64,000 bases of DNA, from the NCBI GenBank assembly GCA_963830715.1, contig CAWHNS010000002.1, forward strand, positions 186,001 through 250,000, written 5' to 3'. The translations under genes and the position numbers were made by a program. Below are positions 9,043-17,443 of the stretch, one piece after another (the stretch's first letter is position 1; the number at the start of each line of letters is the position of its first letter). Origin of the DNA: CAVVMA01 sp963830715. GTDB lineage: Bacteria; Desulfobacterota; Binatia; Binatales; Binataceae. A model generated the notes under the pieces. It was not told the DNA's origin and did no database searches. It saw only the letters and a list, made by a program, of their open reading frames with translations.

Positions 9043-9804
9043 CTACCGGACGATTTGGCCGTGGCCGGTAAGCCAGATCGCGAAGTAGCTCGCGCCGAGG
9101 CCGATCAGCAGCACGAACGTCGCGATGTCGCCGGGACGCACGGGGTATTCGACGAAGCTGGTCGGATGCGGGTTCATCCCGAACCCGCGCGCTTCGAGCG
9201 CCATCGCCATGTTGTTGGCCTTGCGCAGCGCGCCCATGAAGACCGGAATGACGACTGGTACGTAGCGTTTGAGGCGCTCGATCACCCGGCCGCGGCTGAA
9301 GTCGAGGCCACGCAGGCTCTCGGCGTCGATCACGGTGAGATACGAATCAATGAACAGCGGCGCGAGCCGGAACGAGAGCGTGATCGCGAAGCGCGCGCGA
9401 TACGGCACCCCGAGCCGCGCCAGACCGACCATGAACTCCTCGACCTTGGTGGTCGACAGGAACAGCACCGAGGCGGCGAGCAGTTCCGCGAGCTTCAGCC
9501 CGCGGCCGAGACCCAGCATCACGGAGGTCTGCGTGATCCACGCCCCTTTGTGGCCGAAGACGAACATCCACGAAATCGTGGTGGAGGTCACGATGATAAT
9601 GAACAGCCATCGAAGCGAATAGAAATTCGGCCCGGATCCGGTGACCAGCGCCAGCGTGAGCAGGATCAATCCCAGCGGGAGGAAGGCCAGCGGATGGTCC
9701 ACCCAGTACACCGACCAGAAGACAATAAACAGCGCGAACACCTTGACGGTGGGATGCAGCCGATGGACGAAGCTCGAGCGGTCTATGTAGCGATAGATCG
9801 GCAT
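9043..9804 (-). CDS. ecfT: ECF transporter transmembrane subunit EcfT
   Basis: Transmembrane scaffold of an energy-coupling-factor importer, 253 residues with about five hydrophobic segments. It carries the two coupling-helix motifs of the AxR type that contact the ATPases: ESLRGLDFSRGR and MALEARGFG. The ATG at 9804 overlaps the ATPase stop codon in a TGATG arrangement, which decides the start and implies translational coupling. The reading frame upstream of this ATG lacks any EcfT character. It completes the operon S component, ATPase, EcfT. Confidence 0.92.
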   Translation of the reverse strand: MPIYRYIDRSSFVHRLHPTVKVFALFIVFWSVYWVDHPLAFLPLGLILLTLALVTGSGPNFYSLRWLFIIIVTSTTISWMFVFGHKGAWITQTSVMLGLGRGLKLAELLAASVLFLSTTKVEEFMVGLARLGVPYRARFAITLSFRLAPLFIDSYLTVIDAESLRGLDFSRGRVIERLKRYVPVVIPVFMGALRKANNMAMALEARGFGMNPHPTSFVEYPVRPGDIATFVLLIGLGASYFAIWLTGHGQIVR

Positions 9805-11621
9805 CAGGCGCGGCTCCGGACGAACGTCACGAACTCGTCCACGCTGAGCGTGCTCACGCCGAAGCGCCGGCCTAATGCGGCGACTTCGGGCGGACGGAAC
9901 GACGCGTTCAGAAGCAGGTCCTCCTGCGCAAAGAAATCCCGCACCGGACCGTCGAAGAGCTTCCTGCCGCGGCGCATCAGGACCACACGATGCGCATACT
10001 CCGCGACCAGCCACGGAGTGTGAGTGATCATCACGATCGCGATCCCGGATCGGTTCAGCTCGGCGACCAGCCCCATCATCCGGCGCTGCTCGCGATAGTC
10101 CAGCCCGGTGGTCGGCTCGTCGAGGATCAGCAACTTCGGCTTGAGCGCGAGCACGCTCGCGACCGCCAGCCGCTGGCGTTCGCCCTTGCCGAGCAGAAAC
10201 GGATCACTCCGCCGATGGTCCTGGAGGCCGACCGCGTGCAGCACCTCGGCGCATCGCCGTTCGACCTCGGCCGCATCCAGACCGAAGTTGCGCGGCCCGA
10301 ACGCGACCTCGTCTTCGACGTTCGGCGCGAAAATCTGATGGTCGGGATTCTGGAAAACGTAACCGGCTTCCTGCGCGGTCTCCGCAGGACGCATCGCCGC
10401 CCGGTCCCGTCCCGAGAGCATGATCTTTCCCGGAGGAGGGCGCAGCAGCCCGACGATATGCTTGGCCAGCGTCGTCTTGCCGGAGCCGTTCTGGCCGATG
10501 ATCGCGAGGAACTCGCCGGGCGCGATCGTGAGATCGATACTGTCGACCACGCGGGGGCCGTCCGGGTAGGAGAAACTGAGGTCGCGAATCTCGACCAGGG
10601 GACCTTCCCCCCTGACCCCCTTCCCTGAAGGAAAGGGGGAGCCAGCATCGGAATGCGGGATGGAGGCATCTAAGTCCGGCGATTCCGGCGCGCGCACATT
10701 TGCCAGGTTAGGGAAGAGCTTTCGGACCATCGCTTCGGCTTCGGGTACGGTGCGCAGGTGCGCGTGCAGACCGAGCTGCGCGGCGACGTGATTCAAATCG
10801 GGCGGATGTACCCCGCATTCCTCCAGCAGATCGAGCTGGGTCATCAGGCGCTCGGGAGTATCGTCGGCGATCACCCGGCCTTGCCGGATCAGCAGCAGAC
10901 GATCGCAACCGCGAAGCTCCTCGGCCTCGTGCTCGATTACGATAAGGCTCAGTCCCTGCTCTCTGAGAGTGCGGATAAGCGCGAAGACCTCAGCCCGTCC
11001 CTCGGGATCGAGGTCGGTCGTGGGCTCGTCGAGGATGATAACGGAGGGCCGCAGCGCCATCACGGAGGCGATCGCGAGGCGCTGCTTCTCGCCGCCCGAG
11101 AGCGAGGTTGGGTCGCGCTTGTCGAAGCCCTTGAGTCCGACCGCCTCGAGCGCGGAACCAAGGCGCGGGACCATTTCTTCGCGGGCCATTCCAACCTGCT
11201 CCATCGCGAACGCGACCTCGTGAGCCACGTTGGTCGAGAAGAGCTGCGCCTCGAAGTCCTGGAACACCATCCCGACGAGCGGCGCGATCTCGCATACGCG
11301 GGCGCCGTCGAGAGAGCGGCCGCCGATCCAGACCGCGCCGCTGAACTCACCGTCCTCGAAGCCCGGGATGATCCGATTAAGGCATTTGACGAGCGTGGAC
11401 TTGCCCGCGCCGGTGGCGCCCATGACTCCGACCATCTGGCCCCGCGCCTGGCGAAAGCCGGCGCCGATCAGGGCCGGACGCTCCCCGCCATGATAGGTGA
11501 AGGTAACGTTCTCGACGGCGACCGCGTCGGCGGCGCTATCCAGCGCGGATACCGGGTCGGCAGTGAGTGATTCGGGGGCCTTCACGGCGTTGCGATTCTC
11601 ACAGCAGCCACGCGCCTGCAA
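9804..11621 (-). CDS. ECF transporter ATPase, two ABC domains fused (EcfA1-EcfA2)
   Basis: Both ATPases of the ECF module in one 605-residue chain. Domain 1: Walker A GATGAGKST at 68-76, signature LSGGEKQR at 174-181, Walker B VIILDEP. Domain 2: Walker A GQNGSGKTT at 376-384, a degenerate signature LLGKGERQR, and LLILDEP. The linker (about 305-341) includes SPFPSGKGVRGEG at 328-340, which is encoded by a dispersed palindromic repeat that also occurs at 46369-46404. The ATG at 11621 overlaps the S-component gene by 23 bases; a GTG at 11585 would also keep the whole domain. The stop is coupled to ecfT. Confidence 0.93.
   Translation of the reverse strand: MQARGCCENRNAVKAPESLTADPVSALDSAADAVAVENVTFTYHGGERPALIGAGFRQARGQMVGVMGATGAGKSTLVKCLNRIIPGFEDGEFSGAVWIGGRSLDGARVCEIAPLVGMVFQDFEAQLFSTNVAHEVAFAMEQVGMAREEMVPRLGSALEAVGLKGFDKRDPTSLSGGEKQRLAIASVMALRPSVIILDEPTTDLDPEGRAEVFALIRTLREQGLSLIVIEHEAEELRGCDRLLLIRQGRVIADDTPERLMTQLDLLEECGVHPPDLNHVAAQLGLHAHLRTVPEAEAMVRKLFPNLANVRAPESPDLDASIPHSDAGSPFPSGKGVRGEGPLVEIRDLSFSYPDGPRVVDSIDLTIAPGEFLAIIGQNGSGKTTLAKHIVGLLRPPPGKIMLSGRDRAAMRPAETAQEAGYVFQNPDHQIFAPNVEDEVAFGPRNFGLDAAEVERRCAEVLHAVGLQDHRRSDPFLLGKGERQRLAVASVLALKPKLLILDEPTTGLDYREQRRMMGLVAELNRSGIAIVMITHTPWLVAEYAHRVVLMRRGRKLFDGPVRDFFAQEDLLLNASFRPPEVAALGRRFGVSTLSVDEFVTFVRSRA
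10603..10640. repeat. dispersed palindromic repeat, family C, in frame inside the ECF ATPase gene
   Basis: Reads CCTGACCCCCTTCCCTGAAG followed by GAAAGGGGG, a near-palindrome matching 46369-46404. It encodes linker residues between the two ABC domains without breaking the frame. Confidence 0.75.
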
Positions 11622-12384
11622 CCGCTATCGCCATCATCGGGCTCACCGCGATCGCCATCGCCCGATCGTAGGGCGGCCGCGCCATCGAGGGCGGCAGAAA
11701 CGAAGGCAGCCAATATCCGGTCGAGATCAGATTGCCGAGCAGCCAGGCGCCCGACTCGCCGATTGCGATCATCACGACGCCGGCAAGACGCAGGGCCGAC
11801 GGGCCGTGCCTGAGCGACGGCATCACGTCCTCGTAGAGCATCCGCCCCCGCTTGACGCGCGGGTAGATGCCGATCAGCAGGAACGGGGAGAGCACGATCG
11901 CGGCGATCATATTGTTCAGCACGATCACATTGCCGAGCATCCAGAACGGCCGAAGGCCGATCAGGTTCTCGCCCCACGCCACGAAGTCCGCGCATAACAC
12001 GCTCGCCATCAGGCATACCAATACGTACTTGACGATCCCACCGGGGGAGCGGGTGATCGGCCGCTGCCCGCCGCCGATGATGTTCCACAGCTTGTAGGGC
12101 AGATAGCCGTACATGAGATTGGCGAAAAACCCGAACACATCGCCGGGGCCGACGCCGCCGAAAAAATCGCCGATCATGTTGCCGATCGCGGAACCCCACG
12201 CGGCAGCCGGACCGAACAGGAACGAGCATACGACAGGGATCGCGTTGGCGGGGCGCAGCTCGGTCACGCCGGGAATCAGCGGCACGCCCTTGAACGGCAC
12301 CAGCACCGCCGCATAGAGCGCGGCGGAAATCGCGACCAGCACGACCATCCGGGTATCGCGCCACATCACGCGTAAGTCGTTCAT
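11599..12384 (-). CDS. ECF transporter substrate-binding (S) component
   Basis: Membrane protein of 261 residues with about six hydrophobic segments. The N-terminal ELRPANAIP, followed by glycine-rich GDFFGGVGPGDVFGF, resembles QueT-like S components. It binds the substrate for the ATPase/EcfT module encoded directly downstream. The substrate is not recognisable; vitamins, queuosine precursors or metal chelates are typical. Its 120-base leader contains a terminator-like hairpin only 20 bases before the ATG, which suggests control by premature termination. Confidence 0.8.
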   Translation of the reverse strand: MNDLRVMWRDTRMVVLVAISAALYAAVLVPFKGVPLIPGVTELRPANAIPVVCSFLFGPAAAWGSAIGNMIGDFFGGVGPGDVFGFFANLMYGYLPYKLWNIIGGGQRPITRSPGGIVKYVLVCLMASVLCADFVAWGENLIGLRPFWMLGNVIVLNNMIAAIVLSPFLLIGIYPRVKRGRMLYEDVMPSLRHGPSALRLAGVVMIAIGESGAWLLGNLISTGYWLPSFLPPSMARPPYDRAMAIAVSPMMAIAVAGAWLL

Positions 12385-12403
12385 CTTTTCCGACGCGCCA
12401 TTT

Positions 12404-12435
12404 GAAAAACAGATGCCCCCGAGGGGTCAGGGCAT
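12404..12435 (-). promoter_or_regulatory. terminator-like attenuator in the leader of the ECF operon
   Basis: On the minus strand ATGCCC (12418-12413 complement side) pairs with GGGCAT around an 11-base loop, followed by CTGTTTTT. The hairpin ends 20 bases before the S-component ATG and cannot serve the divergent FmdB gene. Just upstream, a GGGGGG run (12465-12470) could pair with the CCCC of the loop as an antiterminator. I could not match the leader to a known riboswitch class. Confidence 0.55.
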
Positions 12436-12515
12436 TATTGAAGGATAGGCGGCCTATTGCCTAGCCCCCCAAGGGTGCGGAAGACTTCAGTGCGAAGCAA
12501 CGGATCAAACGCGCC

Positions 12516-12884
12516 ATGCCGATCTACGAATACGAATGCGAAAAGTGCCGCAAGCGCACGAGCTTCCTGACCACCCGCGTCAGCGAGAAGGTCGATGCGA
12601 AGTGCAAGCACTGCGGCAGTCCGAAGATGCATCGCCTGATGTCGCGGTTTGCGATGCCGCGTAGTGAAGAAGCGCGGATCGATCAGCTCGCGGACCCCTC
12701 CAGGCTAAGCGATCTCGACGAGAAGGATCCGAGAAGCGTCGCCCGGATGATGCGGAATATGGGGAAGGAAATGGGCGACGAGTTCGGCGGCCGGGAATTC
12801 GACGAAGCGATCGACGAACTGGAAGGCGGCGGCGATATTGGCGGCGACGAGGATTCAGGGGGATCGGGCGACGACGATTTGTAG
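12516..12884 (+). CDS. FmdB family zinc-ribbon protein
   Basis: Small regulator-like protein of 122 residues. It begins with the family hallmark MPIYEYECEKC; the zinc ribbon uses Cys8, Cys11, Cys30 and Cys33. The C-terminal third is low-complexity, rich in Gly, Asp and Glu (GGGDIGGDEDSGGSGDDD), as in many FmdB proteins. The cellular role of the family is poorly defined; the name comes from a presumed regulator of amidase operons. It is divergent from the ECF operon, with 131 bases between the two starts. Confidence 0.88.
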   Translation: MPIYEYECEKCRKRTSFLTTRVSEKVDAKCKHCGSPKMHRLMSRFAMPRSEEARIDQLADPSRLSDLDEKDPRSVARMMRNMGKEMGDEFGGREFDEAIDELEGGGDIGGDEDSGGSGDDDL

Positions 12885-12959
12885 GTTCGGCGAACCGCGG
12901 TGCGACGCAAAAATCGGTCTCGGTGATTCAGCGAGCGAGGATGGCGACGGAGGCTACGC

Positions 12960-13673
12960 TTGAAGGATCAATACTTCGGCGACTTCAACGACTATCGAAA
13001 ATACGCCATTCTGCGAGTGCTTGCGGCATCGCCGATGAAGATCACCGTTTGTTGGATGTTGACCGAGAATGACGGCGGTCCCGACGGCGGCAGACTCGCC
13101 TATCTGCAGAAACCTGCTAGGTGGAAAGATCTCGACCCCGACTTGTACGACTATCTGCAAGATTCCCTGGCGCGCCGGAAAATCCGAGATATTCGTACCA
13201 TCATGGACTGTCCTCTTTTGAAAGCGGTTCGCTTCTATCCACCGCAGGTTCCGCATGAAAGCACCCTCAGAGCGGCGTACTTCGACGCTCTGCGCGATTG
13301 CGCGGCTGGCTCTGACTTGGTGTTCTTCGACCCGGATAACGGCGTTGAGCGCGCGCAGATCCCGCAAAACGGCAGGCGCGCGGTCAAACACCTCTATTGG
13401 GACGAACTGGTGTCGATTTTCAAGCAGAATCATTCCGTGATGTTCTACCAGAGCTATCCGCGGCTCCCCCGCGACGAGTTTATCGAGAGAGTGGCGGGGG
13501 ACGCCGGTCGCGAAACAGGATCGCCCGAGGTGTATTCGTTTCGCACCCCTTACTTTGCTCTTTTCTTGGCTGCTCAGTCCCGTCATCGCCAGATTCTGGG
13601 CAAGTGCCTGTCGGACCAGGAGCGCTGGAAAAAACAGATTCAAGTGCGCCCACATTCAGTCGCGCAGTTGTGA
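12960..13673 (+). CDS. conserved hypothetical protein, KDQYFGDFNDYRKY type
   Basis: Protein of 237 residues that I recognise only as a recurring but unassigned family beginning with a KDQYFGDFNDYRKY segment. The other striking motif is LVFFDPDNGVE near residue 125, an acidic loop on a hydrophobic strand that resembles an active-site or cofactor loop; RTPYFALFLA follows near the C-terminus. There is no signal peptide or membrane helix. The TTG start at 12960 is supported by GGAGG seven bases upstream. It sits in an accessory-looking pocket between the FmdB gene and a winged-helix regulator, next to a hairpin repeat. No function is proposed. Confidence 0.8.
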   Translation: MKDQYFGDFNDYRKYAILRVLAASPMKITVCWMLTENDGGPDGGRLAYLQKPARWKDLDPDLYDYLQDSLARRKIRDIRTIMDCPLLKAVRFYPPQVPHESTLRAAYFDALRDCAAGSDLVFFDPDNGVERAQIPQNGRRAVKHLYWDELVSIFKQNHSVMFYQSYPRLPRDEFIERVAGDAGRETGSPEVYSFRTPYFALFLAAQSRHRQILGKCLSDQERWKKQIQVRPHSVAQL

Positions 13674-13767
13674 GGCGGGCGGGCGGAGGGCCAAGACAGA
13701 AGATCGATCCGGGGCGATGTCGTCCGGACCCAAGCCGACGCTGTGGAGCAATCGGAATCTTTCTGTA

Positions 13768-13807
13768 GGACCCTCACCCTCGCCCTCTCCCATTCATGGG
13801 AGAGGGA
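13768..13807. repeat. dispersed hairpin repeat, family D
   Basis: CCCTCTCCCA and TGGGAGAGGG arms around TTCA (13783-13806), preceded by ACCCTCACCCTCG. The same family is seen at 27935-28015, 42039-42112, 44757-44910 and 47304-47415. Confidence 0.7.
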
Positions 13808-13873
13808 ACAGAGCGGCCTCGCGCCCTCTGCGTAGCGCCGGCCTCCGTGCCGGTTCCTTTTCCTCTCGCGCCT

Positions 13874-14251
13874 TCAAATCGCGATTCGGAGCGCTATCTG
13901 TTCGAAAGGCACCTGCGGAACTTTGACTTGGCGTCCGCCGCGTGGGCGCTTCGTGATGCGCACCAAGCCGTGCCGCTCCAGAATTTTGGTGTCCTCCTGC
14001 ACGTTCTTGAGATCGCGTTCGACCATTTTGGCCAATTCATAGAGTGAGCGCGGATGGCGCGTTCTGATCGCGCGCAGAAGTGCCAGGCGCTCGTGCGTCA
14101 GGAAGTTGCGCGCCGCTTCGAGGCTGGTAAAGCCCACCTCGCTACGCGGGCCTTTCGGTATGGCCTTGCGGGTTCGAATTGCGTCGAACGTCTTCGCGAA
14201 ATCGTCCATGTAATCGTCAAGCGGCTGGATAGAAAAAGTAACCGTCTTCAA
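13874..14251 (-). CDS. winged-helix transcriptional regulator (COG4190-like)
   Basis: DNA-binding protein of about 125 residues. A winged helix spans roughly residues 45-115, with LYELAKMVERDLKNVQED as helix-turn-helix and HGLVRITKRPRGGR as wing. Such proteins are often antitoxins or autoregulators. A TTG at 14251 with GGAAG upstream is the likeliest start; a GTG at 14293 lies inside a perfect palindrome and is less likely. No toxin-like partner lies next to it: ispF is upstream and a repeat is downstream. Confidence 0.65.
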   Translation of the reverse strand: MKTVTFSIQPLDDYMDDFAKTFDAIRTRKAIPKGPRSEVGFTSLEAARNFLTHERLALLRAIRTRHPRSLYELAKMVERDLKNVQEDTKILERHGLVRITKRPRGGRQVKVPQVPFEQIALRIAI

Positions 14252-14280
14252 GTCTCGCTTCCCATGAGAACGCCATTCTA

Positions 14281-14305
14281 CTACATGGTACACAATACCA
14301 TGTAG
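14281..14305. promoter_or_regulatory. perfect palindrome, probable operator of the winged-helix gene
   Basis: CTACATGGTA, then CACAA, then TACCATGTAG: ten-base arms without a mismatch. It is centred about 40 bases upstream of the TTG start of the regulator, where an autoregulatory operator would be expected. Confidence 0.6.
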
Positions 14306-14348
14306 TTATCCAACTCGCCAAAGCTTGGCCACACCCGGGTCCGGATGC

Positions 14349-14828
14349 TCATTCTGCGGCGAGCAGCACGACTGCCGTCGCGGCGATTCCTTCTTCTCGC
14401 CCGAGGGCGCCCAACCCCTCGGGGCTTGAGGCCTTGACGTTCAGCTGATCCGGATGCGCGCCGAGGCTGGCGGCGAGCCGATCGCGCATCGTACCGAGAT
14501 GCGGTCCGAGGCGCGGCGATTGCGCGATGATTGTCAGATCGGCGTTCACCAGCGTCCAGCCGCGGGCGCTTGCGAGCGCCCATACCTGCGCGAGCATCGC
14601 CAGGCTGTCGGCATTTTTGTAGCGCGGGTCGCTGTCCGGGAAGTGGCGCCCCAGATCGCCTTCGCCGATTGCGCCGAGGATCGCGTTTGCGAGCGCATGT
14701 GCGGCTGCGTCCGCGTCGGAATGGCCGCGCAGGCCGCGATCGTGCGCAATCTCGACGCCGCCGAGGATGAGCTTGCGGCCCTTCGCGAGCGGATGCGCGT
14801 CGAATCCATTCCCGACGCGGTATTTCAC
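14349..14828 (-). CDS. ispF: 2-C-methyl-D-erythritol 2,4-cyclodiphosphate synthase
   Basis: Fifth enzyme of the MEP isoprenoid pathway, forming the cyclic diphosphate from CDP-ME 2-phosphate; trimeric with Zn2+. 159 residues, normal length. The zinc ligands are Asp10 and His12 in GNGFDAHPL and His44 in the GHSDADAAAHA segment; the C-terminal EGIAATAVVLL is typical. The GTG at 14828 gives the standard N-terminus (MKYRVGNGFDAH); the open frame upstream is not IspF-like. ispD is not adjacent. Confidence 0.95.
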   Translation of the reverse strand: MKYRVGNGFDAHPLAKGRKLILGGVEIAHDRGLRGHSDADAAAHALANAILGAIGEGDLGRHFPDSDPRYKNADSLAMLAQVWALASARGWTLVNADLTIIAQSPRLGPHLGTMRDRLAASLGAHPDQLNVKASSPEGLGALGREEGIAATAVVLLAAE

Positions 14829-14945
14829 GAGCGCCTCGCGGCGGTCGCAGCCGCGCAGCCGCCAAGAGCGGGGTGACGTATCTCTGCTGCGTTGACAACG
14901 CGCGGTAAACCCTCCAATCTCGCGAGAGGAGGAGGATGGCCCGGG

Positions 14946-15227
14946 ATGCCGAAATTCGTTAAGAACCCAAAATTCATCATCGGCGCGATCGTTACGCTGT
15001 GGGCGGCGTATGTCGTTTGGGCGAACTTCCAACTCGAGCCGGTCAAGGTTCGCCTGCTGCCTTTCGACGTGACGCTCGATTTCAGGGTCTCGGCGGTAAT
15101 CATCGGCGCGGTGATCTTCGGCTCAGCCGTTACCCTGATCGTTCAATGGCTGTGGAGGCGGCGCTCCTCGAAGAACGCCTCCGAATCCGCAGCCGCGTCG
15201 GCCGCGAGCACCAAGACGGTCGCCTGA
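14946..15227 (+). CDS. LapA-like small membrane protein
   Basis: 93-residue protein with two hydrophobic segments (about 8-26 and 47-68), the second followed by basic WRRR and a polar tail rich in Ala and Ser. The layout and the FQLEPVKVRLLPFDV segment resemble LapA/DUF1049 proteins, which are linked to LPS assembly. The ATG at 14946 has a GAGGAGG ribosome-binding site about 10 bases upstream. The last 85 bases overlap the 3' end of moeA on the other strand. Confidence 0.65.
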   Translation: MPKFVKNPKFIIGAIVTLWAAYVVWANFQLEPVKVRLLPFDVTLDFRVSAVIIGAVIFGSAVTLIVQWLWRRRSSKNASESAAASAASTKTVA

Positions 15228-16411
15228 GATCCAGCCTTAAGGAGCGTCTCCCTGGCCGGCCCGATAAGCAGCCCGTGCGCCCGCGAGAGCGAACTGAAGA
15301 TTCCCGAACCCTGTCCGCCGGTAGGAGTCGCCACTAGCTCACCCTCGCGGCGCTCCAGCCTGACACGCACGAACTCGGTCTGGTCCTTCGAGACCTTGAT
15401 ATCGACCGCGCATCGCGCCGTCACTCGCGGCAGGCCAAGCTCCCGCCGCCCACCCATCTTGAGAATCGCCGGACGCGCGTACAGATAGAAGCAGACCAGC
15501 GTCGAGACGGGATTTCCCGGAAGGCCGAACACCGGGTGGTCGCCGATAACGCCGAATTTGAGCGGTCGCCCCGGCTTTTGCGCGACGCCGTGGAAAAGCT
15601 GCCTGAGACCCAGATCATCGAGCACTTCCTTGACGTGATCGAACTGGCCGACTGACACGCCGCCCGTCGAAAGGACGACGTCGAATGCGAGCGCCTCCTG
15701 CAGGCGGGTGCGGACTTCGTCGCGGCGGTCGCGGGCAACCTTGAGCATGATGGCTTCGCCGCCGGCCTCGACAATGGCACCGTGAAGCGCGTATGCACTC
15801 GAATTCACGACCTGCGCGCCGGCCGGAATTTGATCGACGTCGACGAGTTCGTCGCCGGTGGCGACAATCGCGACCCGCGGCCGCTGGTAGACGTCGATCA
15901 TCGAGCGGTTGAGCGATGCGAGCGTGCCGAGGTCGGCGGGGGATAGGCGCCGGCCGGGAGCGATCGCCACCTCGCCCTGACGCAGGTCCTCGCCGCGCGG
16001 ACGGATGAAAGCACCCGCATCGGAGGGTGCCAGAATTCGGACCGTATCGGCGCCGGCGCCGTTCGCGCTGCGCTCGACCGGGACGATAGCGTCGGCGCCG
16101 GGCGGAACCGGCGCGCCGGTCATTATCCTTGCTGCTTCACCCGCCTCGATCCGACGCGAGGGCATCGCGCCCGCGGCGATCGTCTCCACGACCCGCAGCC
16201 GCGCAGGTTTCGACGCGGTCGCCGGTGCGACATCGGCGGCGCGCACCGCGTAGCCGTCCATCGCGGAGTTATCGAAGCCCGGGATATCGCGCGGAGAGCG
16301 AACTTCCTCGGCGAGTACGCGCCGGAGCGCAGACAGGATCGGTACCCGCTCGACGCTGAGAACTTCAACATTAGCCAGTACCAGCGCGAGAGCCTCATCG
16401 ACGCTTATCAT
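15143..16411 (-). CDS. moeA: molybdopterin molybdenumtransferase MoeA
   Basis: Inserts molybdate into adenylylated molybdopterin to make molybdenum cofactor. 422 residues in the usual four-domain order: N-terminal FDNSAMDGYAVR (46-57), then the MoCF-binding domain with VATGDEL, STGGVSVGQFD, KPGRPLKFG and FGLPGNPVS, then the C-terminal beta domain. The tail of about 20 residues after VLVLAAD is unusual and falls in the region antisense to the LapA-like gene, so the real end may be extended by drift. Other moco genes are not in the window. Confidence 0.93.
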   Translation of the reverse strand: MISVDEALALVLANVEVLSVERVPILSALRRVLAEEVRSPRDIPGFDNSAMDGYAVRAADVAPATASKPARLRVVETIAAGAMPSRRIEAGEAARIMTGAPVPPGADAIVPVERSANGAGADTVRILAPSDAGAFIRPRGEDLRQGEVAIAPGRRLSPADLGTLASLNRSMIDVYQRPRVAIVATGDELVDVDQIPAGAQVVNSSAYALHGAIVEAGGEAIMLKVARDRRDEVRTRLQEALAFDVVLSTGGVSVGQFDHVKEVLDDLGLRQLFHGVAQKPGRPLKFGVIGDHPVFGLPGNPVSTLVCFYLYARPAILKMGGRRELGLPRVTARCAVDIKVSKDQTEFVRVRLERREGELVATPTGGQGSGIFSSLSRAHGLLIGPARETLLKAGSQATVLVLAADAAADSEAFFEERRLHSH

Positions 16412-16486
16412 TCTGCGAGCAAGGATACGCGCCTTGGCCGCGCGATAGAATCAGAGCGATGAGAGGGGAGTTGGGCCGGCCGCCGA

Positions 16487-17443
16487 TCAGAATTCGTCGA
16501 GACCGTGCGGGCTCAAGTCCAGCGCGCGAGGCACCCACACCTCATAACTGGAAACGTCCGGCGGTACGCGATCGCGCAGGAGCGCGGGGTTGAGCTTGCG
16601 AATCATATTGACCGAGGTTCCGGCGTTGCGCGCCACGATCGTGAGCGTCATGCCGCCCCGAACCCGGATTCGCTCGAAAGGGGGCCGCGAGTACACGATC
16701 GGCTGCACGCCGTAGGTTTCGGCGTTGCGGGCGATAAAAGCGACCGCCATGAAGCGGTTGAGCAGCGACCGGGTGCATCGGGGCAGCCGTCGAAGAATCC
16801 GGCTATAGTCGGCGCCCCGCAGCGTCCAGAATCGGTCTATCGAGGCCTCGCCCCGGTTCCAACTCGCCAGGGTTATCTTCCAATCGCCGATTTGGTCATG
16901 CAGATCGGCGAGGTACTCGGCCGCCGCGCGGGTAGATTTTACCGGGTCGCGCCGCTCGTCGACGTACCGGTTGATACGCAAGCCATAGTGCCGCGCCGTC
17001 GATCTGGCGAGTTGCCACGGACCGGCGCCGTCCCTGGCAAATTCGCTTTCGGCGAACGCCAGGTAGACCAGATCCTTCGGCAGACCGCGATTCTCCAGTT
17101 CTGAGACCATTTCGGCCATGTAGGGGGCGATGCGGTTGAAGGACGCCTCGAGACTCCCGGGCTGGACCAGGAATCGGCTGATATACCGCCTTACCGCCTG
17201 ATTCAGCGCCAAGGGGAACGGGGCGACTCTGCGCGGGGGATTATGTTCGAAGACCGGGCGAGCAACGGACTGAGGGCCACGAATTGAACCCGCATCGGAG
17301 GCGCCCGGAGCCCCGGCAGGAAGCGCGTAGGCCGGCGGCGCAGCCGCGTCTCCGGCGGGGCCTGAGGCATCCAGGGCTGCGAATGCGGGTAACGAAAGGG
17401 CAAAGCTGATCAGTAGGGCTGAGGCTAGGTGGATCTTGTGCAT
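16487..17443 (-). CDS. exported lytic transglycosylase, MltD-like, with LysM-like C-terminus
   Basis: Murein-cleaving enzyme of 318 residues. A signal peptide (basic MHKIH, then a hydrophobic run ending LPAFA) covers residues 1-22. The SLT domain at about 100-240 has Glu132 in LAFAESEFA as candidate catalytic acid, followed by GPWQLARSTARHYGL. Compared with MltD the loop between ESEF and WQ is about six residues shorter. Residues 265-310 (GMTLTIVARNAGTSVNMIRK) look like one LysM repeat for glycan binding. The ATG at 17443 is chosen because it opens the signal peptide. Confidence 0.85.
   Translation of the reverse strand: MHKIHLASALLISFALSLPAFAALDASGPAGDAAAPPAYALPAGAPGASDAGSIRGPQSVARPVFEHNPPRRVAPFPLALNQAVRRYISRFLVQPGSLEASFNRIAPYMAEMVSELENRGLPKDLVYLAFAESEFARDGAGPWQLARSTARHYGLRINRYVDERRDPVKSTRAAAEYLADLHDQIGDWKITLASWNRGEASIDRFWTLRGADYSRILRRLPRCTRSLLNRFMAVAFIARNAETYGVQPIVYSRPPFERIRVRGGMTLTIVARNAGTSVNMIRKLNPALLRDRVPPDVSSYEVWVPRALDLSPHGLDEF

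Noticed and set aside
13674..14350. Toxin gene paired with the winged-helix regulator
   Set aside because: Neither side holds an open frame with toxin features; one side is a repeat, the other is ispF.
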